A DNA stretch of 64,000 bases from Lineus longissimus (lineage: Eukaryota > Nemertea > Pilidiophora > Heteronemertea > Lineidae). The notes under the pieces were generated by a model, which saw nothing but the letters and a program-made list of their open reading frames with translations, did not search any database and had not been told where the DNA came from. The stretch is taken from the NCBI RefSeq assembly GCF_910592395.1, contig NC_088313.1, positions 17,996,437 to 18,060,436 on the forward strand, given 5' to 3'. Below, piece after piece: positions 35,101 through 47,100 of the stretch (its first letter is position 1; each line of letters starts with the position of its first letter). A program made the position numbers and the translations under genes.

Positions 35101-38100
35101 GCGGCCAGCACGATGTGCGAATACGATAGAAGTAAGGGAATTCGTGTTGAACAAAGATGCGTTCCTTTAATTTCATGATCACATAAGATGGTACAACCGC
35201 AGATATCAGTCACTTTGATTGAGTTGAAGAAGTTGAGTAGGGAGTAAGCAATGTTAATATCGGGGAGCAAGCTTTACCAATCCATTTAGATGACCAGTTT
35301 ATAGCAGCACTGATTGTTCGTTTATTTTCAGTATATGACCAGCCAGCAACCACAGACACGGGTGTGGACCAAGGAGGAGGCACTCCATCTGCGGCAGGTA
35401 AGGCTTTTCTACGTTAATTGAATAAAAATGTTTTTTTCCCTGGTTAGCTCACCTCTGATCTCTTCATAATTCTTTGTCTGTTACCAAGGCTGTTGAGGAT
35501 AAAAAATGTTTTGAGGTTGTCGAAAAAGTATCAGTGTTGCAAAGACAGAAACATACATTAACTGTTTTGAACAAGATGAGCAAGTCATTGAATGGTTTGG
35601 GTTTCATGAATTGTCATATTCATCCTGCTTCGGTTTCAGGTCCTCGGTTTGAGCTGCGGTTGACCCTCTCAAATATAGCATATTCTCCGTCGCTAGGGAA
35701 CGTTTTTGGAGAAACATTTAAATCTTTAGCTTATGAAGTTGAACAAAATGTGAGTACAAATCAAGATGCTAGAACTTCACATCATTCTTGCCTCAGATTT
35801 TGTCATATTGGAGTTGTACGGGGGTAAACAATTACAATCATTATGCTTTTTCTCTCCAGCCAAAGACTGAGGCACTATACCGGTAAACCCAATTGACACC
35901 TCACCTAGCTGTTTGGTATGGGGAATGGGGGGCAAAACACTCCGTCAGTCTGGAAAAAAGGCACTTTGACTTAATTGTGCTGTCAATCCTGCGAGATGAC
36001 TCAACTTCGTCTTGTCTTTTTCAGATTGATCAGTTATATGTAAAAAGCAATCTATCAACATACTATGATTATCTAGATGTGCTAGTCTTCAGGTGAGTGT
36101 CACGTTTCTCACGCTTCACCAAATGATCGCATACGAAGAGCAATGGCTTTAGGTTGATCTAAGCCGCGTTAACCCACCCTTCAATTTTTTGGGCAGTACA
36201 TATTGTCCACATGCTCTTGGCCCAAAGCTGATTGGTCTACTATCGCCTCATCATACAACTAAGTCACAAAATCTTGGCCTCTCTCGTTGATGATGTTGGT
36301 AATGTTTGTTTGTTGATTTTGAGCAGAAAAATAAAGTGAAAATTGTTTTTGGACTTAGAAATTTTTGTTTGCATCTTATTGTTCTTTTTCAGAAATGATG
36401 GTGGCTTTGCACGTTCTGTAGCGGAGGTTTTCCTCAAGGCAGAGCACAAAGATACTAATGTGGTTGACAGCGCGCAGATAGTACATATCATAAGAGTCGC
36501 CGTTGAAAAAAATGAGATGGGGCGGTTCGTTGTGGATAAAAACTCAATATCGGCCATTGGTAAGTATGATATTTCTCGTCTTTGGAACTTTGGTAAAGGG
36601 ACTATGACTATGCTTGTTGTAGCAGGTGGTTTACCTAAGAGTTCCCTTAATGCTTTCGCTGCAATCGAGCTCTGCCTAAACATCAAGTAGGCGCTTGGCA
36701 TTGTTTGCTGCTGTACACATTGACTGGTTACCAATCATCTTCTACCTTTTATAGAAGCACCACTTTCCCGTCTGCTTGCTTAATGCATCTGCTTCCACAT
36801 CAGGATTTGCCACTTTTGTTCAAGGGGCAACAACAGCCACATGCAGTGTTGAAAATAGAGTTTATTGTTCCTGATAACAGATTTTTCAGCACTCAAAAAC
36901 CATCGTTTCGATCCTTGCATGAAAGTGGCAAGTCTTGTATTGCATTGCCTCCATGATGTTAGCCTTGGCATCTCGCTTTCAGATCTCAATCCAGTTGTGG
37001 TGCCTACCATTGTGGTGGAAGTCAAAGAGTTCCAGGGCTCATTCCAAATAGCTAATGTGAACTATACGGAGGAGTTAGCTGACTCGAATACGCCTGTATA
37101 CCAAACAACAGCCACGCAGGTGCAGACTGAGGTATGAAGGATTCATAAGAATATTTTCCCATCATCTCACCCTCTAAGGCTCGGGAGACAAAGACCAGGC
37201 CAAAGGATTTGGACACCAAGACTCATTTTTGGGACGGTGACTGATTTTCACTTCCACACATTAAGATGAACTTTATTTTTTTATGCTGACTGCACAGATG
37301 TTGGTTTTGTGTTCTTCTCTTGAGCAATGTTTTGTCTTCTTTCCCAACAGGGATGGGCTCTGCCTTCTCACTGCTGTTATAGTAGGCCTACTCATTAATC
37401 TTACCACCGCCCAATGCGTCATTGACTCAACTTGCTATACATTATTTTTGTCCTAAATTGCAGCTCACTAAGATTTACCAAGATAAGTATGGTGATGCGT
37501 TGGATTACGTAGAAGTCACTGGATTTGCTGTGGCTTCGGCAGGTCGCAGAAAGAAGAGGGCAATAACGTAAGTCAATGGTTTGCTTTCTTATCACTCTAC
37601 TATGTCTTCAATCGGTTTGTTGAGCACACATTCGACTAAATTCATAGAAATCTATCATTTAGTTTGAAAATCAATCAGTAGCTTCACGTTTGTACCTTTC
37701 AGTGTCGGAGGTCTGACTGTTTACTTCAAGATCGTGTTGAAGCCAGTTGTGGAAGTCCAAAATATCCAGCCTGAGGTTGTTCAGCAGACATTAGTTGATG
37801 CCGTGGAAATGAATAATTTCCAAAATTTTGTGGTGGAGAAGGAGTCCATTACAGTTGAAGGTAAGAGTACAAATATCATATATTTCATATTTGATAGAAA
37901 TGGACTTAATTTCTCATCAATGAACTTCTTATCAGCCAAGGATTTGTATCCTGTTGTATAACTCTTAACCACGTTCATTGTGAGAAAATAACTGTTAATC
38001 TTGTGCCCTTTCAGTTATTGTCCCAACAACTGCTGCACCAACAACAATGGCCCCATCAACTGCAGCTCCAACAACTGCTTCGCCAACAACCAAGCCTCCA

Positions 38101-41100
38101 ACGACTGAAGCACCAACAACGAAGGCCCAAACGACTGCAGCTCCAACAACTGCTTCGCCAACAACCAAGGCTCCAACGACTGAAGCACCAACAACGATGG
38201 CCCCATCAACTGCAGCTCCAACAACTGCTTCGTCAACAACCGAGGCTCCAACGACTGAAGAACCAACAACGAAGGCCCCAACGACTGCAGCTCCAACAAC
38301 TGCTTCGTCTACAACCAAGGCTCCAACGACTGAAGCACCAACAACGAAGGCCCCAACGACTGCAGCTCCAACAACAAAGTCCCCAACAACTGGCTCGCCA
38401 ACAACCGAGGCTCCAACGACTGAAGCTCCAACTACAAAGGCTCCATCAACTACAGCTCCAACAACTGCTTTGCCAACAACAAAGGCCCAAACGACTGCAG
38501 CTCCAACAACTGCATTGCCAACAACCAAGGCTCCAACGTCTGCAGTTCCAACAACAGAGGCCCCTACAACTGCTTCGCTGACAACCATGGCTTCAACCAC
38601 TGTAGCACCAACAACAAAGGCCCCATCAACTGCAGCTCCAACAACTGCTTTGCCTACAACCAAGGCTTCAACCACTGTAGCTGAGGCCAAAACAACAACA
38701 ACTCAGCCAGAGGAGACAACTACAGCTGAAGTAGAAGCCACAACTCAGCCAGAGGAGACAACTACAGCTGAAGTAGAAGCCACAACTCAGCCAGAGGAGA
38801 TGACCACAGCTGAAATAGAAACCACAACTCAGCCAGAGGAGACGACTACAGCTGAAGTAGAAACCACAACTCAGCCAGAGGAGACAACTACAGCTGAAGT
38901 AGAAGCCACAACTCAGCCAGAGGAGACAACTACAGCTGAAGTAGAAGCCACAACTCAGCCAGAGGAGACAACTACAGCTGAAGTAGAAGCCACAACTCAG
39001 CCAGAGGAGACAACTACAGCTGAAGTAGAAGCCACAACTCAGCCAGAGGAGACAACTACAGCTGAAGTAGAAGCCACAACTCAGCCAGAGGACACAACTA
39101 CAGCTGAAGTAGAAGCCACAACTCAGCCAGAGGAGACAACTACAACTGAAGTAGAAGCCACAACTCAGCCAGAGGAGACAACTACAGCTGAAGTAGAAGT
39201 CACAACTCAGCCAGAGGAGATGACTACAGCTGAAATAGAAACCACAACTCAGCCAGAGGAGACGACTACAGCTGAAGTAGAAACCACAACTCAGCCAGAG
39301 GAGACAACTACAGCTGAAGTAGACGCCACAACTCAGTCAGAGGAGACAACTACAGCTGACGTAGAAACCACAACTCGACCAGAGGAGACAACTACAGCTG
39401 AAGTAGAAACCACAACTCAGCCAGAGGAGACGACTACAGCTGAAGTAGAAACCACAACTCAGCCAGAGGAGACAACTACAGCTGAAATAGAAACCACAAC
39501 TCAGCCAGAGGAGACGACTACAGCTGAAGTAGAAACCACAACTCGACCAGAGGAGACGACTACAGCTGACGTAGAAGTCACAACTCAGCCAGAGGAGACG
39601 ACTACAGCTGACGTAGAAACCACAACTCAGCCAGAGGAGACGACTACAGCTGACGTAGAAACCACAACTCAGTCAGAGGAGACAACTACAGCTGACGTAG
39701 AAACCACAACTCGGCCAGAGGAGACGACTACAGCTGACGTAGAAACCACAACTCAGCCAGAGGAGACAACTACAGCTGACGAAGAAACCACAACTCAGCC
39801 AGAGGAGACGCCTACAGCTGAAGTAGAAACCACAACTCGACCAGAGGAGACAACTACAGCTGAAGTAGAAACCACAACTCGACCAGAGGAGACGACTACA
39901 GCTGAAGTAGAAACCACAACTACGGAGCCAATGCAGACAACTTCCAAGGCAGTTGTTACCACACCTGTAGCTGATACAACAACCAATGAAGTTGCAACTC
40001 AGCCAGTGACTACTGAGGAAGATGTAGCGACTACTGCACCTGTTGTAGTCACAACAGTCATTGGTGATGGTGAGTATTATATCCTTTGTTATTTTAAGAA
40101 AAAGAGAGCCAGCATTGTCCTTGAACACCTGATCGAACCTTGGTTCCGTGCTCAAATGATTGCTATATCATCACATAAGTGTCTTGCTCTGCTCATGCTC
40201 CAGAAGCAAAATCAAGTCCCCGACTGCTTTGCCTATTGTTTCTCTTCTAATATTAGTCCAACCATGCACCATAGTAATTCCATGTATTGAGACATCGGCT
40301 CTCTACTGTTTCAGTGTCGTTGATTGATATCTCCTTCAAATCTACCAACACCTTCACGGAGGAATTGAATAATCCACTGTCCTCTACCTATCAACAACTA
40401 GAACAGGAGATTGTGAATCTGGTATGTAAAGTCAACAACTTTAAGTGTAGATTTGTAAATTATGTATGTACTCCACAGAAACAAATCTCTGTAGCTTTTC
40501 AGTGGATAAGTTCCCCTGTTCCTTCAATTCTGTTCATCCAGAGTCGATATGCTGTGATTTTGGAATTGACAGTCGTGATTTTGATTTGTTTTTCTTTCTG
40601 TGCTGATGTGTAAACTATGCTGACTATTGTATGTTTCTATCTTCTCCATGCTGACTTATGTGTTTGAATGATCTTGATGGTTTTATTTGCGTTGAACTGT
40701 GTAGCCATGCTGACTCGTGTTTGTGTCGCTTTTCATTTCAGGTTACCACGTCCTACACTGGAACAAGCCAAGGCAGTAACATTCAACAGATTGTTGTCCT
40801 CGGTTTTGAGTAAGTTATTTATCATCTGCTTTACTGCATGACAAACTGAACAGGAAACAGAACCAGATACATGTATGGCAAAATATGTGGGTCAGTTTTG
40901 CGTTAAGTCATCCAAGTGGCTTGGATTTAGTGCATGTCAGCCCTGTCCCAGGGAACTGAAATGTTTATCATACTTCTCCTTCAGATCTGGAAGTATTATC
41001 GTCAATCTTCGAATTCTTCTGAAAGCAGCCATATCTTCAGCAGAAGGGTTCGCTACTCCATTGATTAACTACATCAACAATAACCCTGCTGACGTAGCAT

Positions 41101-44100
41101 CTTTCAACATTGATGTCAATTCCATATCAGCAGGTAAGTAGTCTTTTTACATGGGTGTGTATGCCCTTTGGATTAGCTGCTAGTGTGTAGATACTTCCTA
41201 TAGAGTACACAGCTTTTAGAGGGCTCTTTCCTTGTCCATAGCTGTTCTACTGCTGCCTCTTTGAGTTCTAGGGTCATATCATTTTCTGTCTCCCAGCCCT
41301 AACTAACAGTTACACTTCACCACCTTCCATTGAGCTTTTGAGCTTTCAATTTGCCACCCAATCACTTCCAGGCTTTGGTGGACCCCTCTTGAATAGCTAG
41401 TTTCATTGTCATTAGCTGCGGTTGTGTGGCAAAGGAGGGAAATCAAAAGTTTGCAGGACTGGCAAGTCACCCTCGCATCAGAATCCGAGATTCATTGTAG
41501 CTTTTGTATCATTTTAACTTCATTAGGTTCAGGTGGACAGAGCCAGGAAACCACTGCCAAATCAACTAATGCACCTGTGACCATAGCACCAGTAACAGAC
41601 GCACCCAAAGAGACAACTCCTGAACTTGTAGAGACAACAGAAGTACCTGCAGTGACCACGCCAGATCGACCACAGGAAACCACTCTACCTCAAGTGACAA
41701 CTACAGACGCTAAACAGATCACGACTGCACCAGTAGAAACCACTGTTGAACCCAAAGAAACTACTCTTGAGCCTGTAGAAACTACCACTGAAATGGCTGC
41801 GGTGACTACCGCTGAAGTTGAAACAACTGTTCAACCACTGGAAACCACTGCTAAACCATTAGAAGAAACCACTTCTATGGAACCACTTGAAACAACAACT
41901 GAAGTTAAAAAGACCACGCCTTCGAAAGTCAAAACTACCACACAACCAGGAGTAGGAAGCACGACTGAGGACATGACCACTGAAGAGGCTGACATTACTA
42001 CTGAGCCACTATTTACCACTCCTGAAAGAGTTGAAACGACTACTGAAGAAGCTGAAATCACTACACAGCCAATGGTCACCACTCCAAAAATGGAGGAGAC
42101 AACTACTGAAGAAGCTGAAACGACTTCTCAGCCAATGGTCACCACTCCAGAAATGGAGGAGACAACTACTGAAGAAGCTGAAATGACTTCTCAGCCAATG
42201 GTCACCACTCCAGAAATGGAGGAGACAACTACTGAAGAAGCCGAAATTACTACTCAGCCAATGGTTACCACTCCTGAAATGGAGGAGACAACTACTGAAG
42301 AAGCCGAAATTACTACTCAGCCAATGGTTACCACTCCAGAAATGGAGGAGACAACTACTGAAGAAGCCGAAATTACTACTCAGCCAATGGTTACCACTCC
42401 TGAAATGGAGGAGACAACTACTGAAGAAGCCGAAATTACTACTCAGCCAATGGTCACCACTCCTGAAATGGAGGAGACAACTACTGAAGAAGCCGAAATT
42501 ACTACTCAGCCAATGGTCACTACTCCTGAAATGGAGGAAACCACTACTGAAGAAGTTGACATCACTACTCAGCCTATGGTTACCACTCCTGAATCTAAAA
42601 GCACCACAACAGTTGAAATTGAAAGCACAACTGTATCTGGTGAGTTGACCTCTTTGAAAGCGTACGGTAAGAGTCTGTCTGTAGATGACATCAGTCTCTT
42701 TAGCTGACCCATTGTCTCTGTGTGCCCCTTGTTTTCTTTTCTGCATTTAGTCATTTATATCACTGTTACTTTATTCAAATCAACTTCAGGTGCCTTAATC
42801 CCCAATTACCAAACTGGTAATGTTTTTTACTCTCCACTTCTACAGCGGTACCAACAACACACTTGCCAACAACACAACAACCAACAACAGAGGTTCCAAC
42901 AACAGCTGAGCCAACTACACAATCTCCAACAACCAAACAGCCAACAACACAAGGTCCTACAACAACAGAACTTCCAACAGAGCCAACAACAGAACTTCCA
43001 ACTGAGCCAACAACAGAACTTCCAACTACAGCAGAGTCAACTGCAACAATGGTTTATTCTACGACCACTGCTGGAGACGAAGTCCTTGAATATGATGTTG
43101 AATTCACTATCACCAATTTGAATTTCACAGTGGATTTGAATGATACAACGTCTGCATATTATAATTCAACCATGGTTGATCTTGAGGCTCTGGTAAGTGG
43201 TTTTTGCTAGAAGTTATGATGTCTGATTTGCCAGATGATTCTTTGATTTGAATCAAATAATGTTAACTGATCCTGGAGAACCTACAAAATAAATTAGAAA
43301 CACATGCGTACTGTAACTTACTGTACGCTGTACTGTTAACGACTAGTCCTGCCTTTGCAGATGATGATTTCAAATGTGCTGTAATGTTATCCTTATGATT
43401 CAGGTGCTGGCTGCATACAATGGCTCAATGGATGACATTGAATCGATTGAAATCATTAGTATTCGGTAAGTTATCCATTGATAAATTGTTAAAAATTGCA
43501 AAATACAAACTCCTCAACAACATTTCTTACAGTTTTTCCGCGGTCAACCGTCAGTTCAAGAGCGAAAAATGTTTCACTAAAGTAGGTCAACATCTTCACG
43601 CCTCGTCATTTTTTTCATTCACACAGATCATATTCTGACAAGCTTTTTCTCTCTTCAGCCAAGGAAGCATCATCGTTATGTTCCGAGTGAACATGAAGCC
43701 AGGGCTAAGTGGTAAGATGAGCGAGGAGAAGATCAAACAGGAGTTTGAGGATTACCTGGACAAGATGCCTCGAGACCACAAGTGGCAGATAGACAGGGAT
43801 GGTGTCAAGGTCACGGGTACGTTACCACTTTATCACAGACAGAACTCTTTTGCAATAGTCTGTAGTCAGTGCATTCTCTTTCCATTGAACAGGTGTGGTG
43901 ACATTTCATCTCACCGTTTGATTCCAGATGACACTTTGATGTTTTCTGAACAGAGGTACACGTCATTCCCCAGGAGTTCTCTCAAGGAATTTTACATGTT
44001 CATAGCTGTCTTTCGCTGACATCGATGCTAACTCCAACTTTCGTGAACTACATGTATTGCAATTTCTCGGCCTCACCTCCTCCAATTGATTATCAAGTTT

Positions 44101-47100
44101 GTATGCTACTTATTTTCCAGGAAAACAGCCAGGTTTGCCAACCACAATGCGTCCTAGACCAGTGACAACACCAAGGCCAACCAGACCGGTACAGCCAACC
44201 ACTGGAGAGCCCGAGGTGACGACGGAAGAGGTCTATACATTTGAACCTGAGGTTACAACTGATATCTACACAGATGAGCCAGAGACTACCGAGGGAGTCG
44301 AGACCACACCAACAAGACCAGGGCCAACTGAGAAAACATCCACTGATTTCCCGACATCCGAATCACCAGGGACAACTGAGGATTTCTTCACATTTGAACC
44401 AGAAGTCTCAACTGATTTTACTGATTTCACTGATGAACCATACAGTACTGATGTGCCGGATTATACCACTGATGTACCAGATTCCAAAAGCACAACCGTT
44501 GTGATGTCAACAACCTCAGGTCCTCCCCTGGCAGAGTTTGCCGTCTCATTCACAATCTCCAATTTGAATTTCACTGAGGATTTGTTGAACAAGTCTTCGG
44601 CTGCCTATCAGTATCTAGAGAATGCACTCAAAGAATTGGTAAGCTTTAAAAAAACAAGTCAAAGGATCAGTGTAACCCTTGATTTAATACTAAATGCAGT
44701 CAAACATGCAAGTAAGATCTCATGACGACTTGTGTCAGCCAGGTGTCGTTCTTGCCCTTGAGGGTTTTTCTGTGTCGACCATGATTTCATATGTGCTGTT
44801 CTGTGATTGCTATTGTTGTCTTCTCTCCCCTTCAGCTTTTCACTGCCTACTCGAACTCTGAAATCGGTGATGCCATTGCTTTTATAGAAATCACAGGCTT
44901 CAGGTGAGTTTCCGACAAATTATAATCAAACGTTGAACACTTGCATGTATTCTGCATGTTCATAGGGAATCATTCGACAACAGTTGAAGTTTCCTCAAGC
45001 CCCCAGCTAGTTGGAATGACATGACTGCGTGCTGTGCATCATGCAGGCAGGAGTAGGCCTTGCTGTTTTTTTTAATAGATTCATAACTGTAAGCCAAGTT
45101 GCAACCCAACTTTTACCATTTCCAAAAATTTGTATTCCAGCTCTGGTGTTGACGTCAATTTGAAAATAGTTTTGAAAGGCACGTCTGCTGGCTTGAACGC
45201 AGACGCTATAAGAGAAGGCCTTGCAAAATATTTGGAGGAGAATCCGGCCGTTGGAGATTTGTTCCAGATTGATAGGGAGTCTATATCAGCCAAGCTTGGT
45301 GAGTTACTTCAGCGCCTTCTAGCAAATTTAATGCCAATAGCCCACTACTTTATTCTTACGCTGTTTTGCCGGTCAGGTCATGAGATGCAATTGCTCAGCA
45401 GCAATGCCAGAGTGGTGTGATAGTGCATTTCTTTCTGTCAATCCATATTGGTTAATCTTACGTTTCATGCTCATTCCAGTGTCTGCTGAGACCACAACAA
45501 GACCTAGACCAACACCCACAAAGCCTATTTCAACTGTTGCTCCATTGACTACCACTGAACTCCTGTCCACCACCCTCCCACCACTGACCACACCTCGGCC
45601 AGTCGACGTCTGCTCCGATGCGAACAAGATCTTCAACCAGGCAGAGAAATCTTGTTTCCACGTCATCCAGGGACTTACTCTGGGACAGAATCTGAATGAC
45701 AAGTGCAGGTAAAAGTTCATTTGGTTACCAATGGATGACAAAGAAGATGTATTTTATTGTTTTTCAAAACTTTACTGTGGAACCCTGTTGAAAACTTTCA
45801 CTTTATTATCTTGCAGAGAGCTTGAAAAGCTTGTCTTCTGCACCCATGAAAGCCTGCGACAATCAGGATACAATTGCCATCCTTATGACATTGACTACAT
45901 CTTCATAAAGAATCGTGAATATCTCGAATCAGTCGTGGGGTTCAACATTTTGAAATGTATCGTCAATGCCACCATGTTCTACCCCTGGATTCCTCCAATG
46001 GGAGACAAGGACGACACAGAATGTGACGAGATGAAATCTGTCGTAAACAATGCCGCCAATGTCTGCCGTCCCCATGATTTCTCTGCCGTTGTCATGGATG
46101 TTGCGGGAAATATGACACGCCATGGCTGGGAGCAGATGTCGCGTGGAGACAACTGGAAGATGATGAGGAACATTTGCTAGTAAGTTGACTTTTTCTTCCG
46201 AATTCAGACATTCTCAGTGGGATGGCCAGGGTTTCGGTCCGCAGCAACTTCCTTGACGCCTCAACTTGTTGCTGGTTGCTGTGTCCAGTTACTGTCATAC
46301 TCAAGATGTTGCTTTTCTTTCAGCAAATTCTTCACTGGAATCTCCTACTGTATGTTGAACGAGTCTGTATCGTCAGGTTGCTCCGTCATGGAATACTTCA
46401 CGACGATGATTGATGACACCGACTATGTAGAACACAGCTTTGGAATTGATCCTGCCATGTGCCTCTTGGTAGCACCACCATTCATGCCAGCCCCACCAAA
46501 GCCAGGAACAGAGGATGGACCATCAGAGTGCAAGAGTCCTGAATATATTGTTAACTTGGCATTTTCAAGTTGTTCACACTATGCTGTGTTGATTAATGCA
46601 ACGAATGATGATACACTGCAGTGCAGGAACATGTCCTATCTTCTGAACTGCCTCTATCGTCATGCGTATAACCAACATGGCTGCCACCCTCTTGACGTCG
46701 ACTCCATCATGCTCGGTAACCGGCGTTACCTGGAGATGGTGTTCCCTGGATTCAACCTCGTTGAATGTCTGATCGATGATTACAAACAGCTGCCAACAGA
46801 TGGTAGTCTAGTTGTCCCAGGCGACTTTAGCTGTGACAAAGTCCAGGACATATTCAACTTGGCCAGTACACCTTGTGCTGATGAACTCTCCAAGTTGATG
46901 GCATACAATGGGACATGTGATTTCAATGCTATTCGTCCTTATTACCTTGGCATGGGACATCCTGGTGAAAACCCGGATGACACTTGGTTGTATTCTGCTG
47001 AAAAGTGTGGGTATTTCTATGATGGTTTTTCCTATTGTATGTTGAATGTCTCCATGCGGGCAGGGTGTTCCGTCGTCGAGTATTTCACAGCTCTCCTTGA

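Noticed and set aside
37995-38690. 231-codon antisense ORF rich in VVGA repeats (MASATVVEALVVGKAVV...)
   Set aside because: It is the reverse complement of the APTT array; open antisense frames are forced by the 15-bp codon periodicity of the Thr/Pro repeat.
42009-42746. 245-codon antisense ORF with Ser/Phe/His repeats
   Set aside because: Shadow of the 63-bp array of mucin exon 15; periodic without family features.
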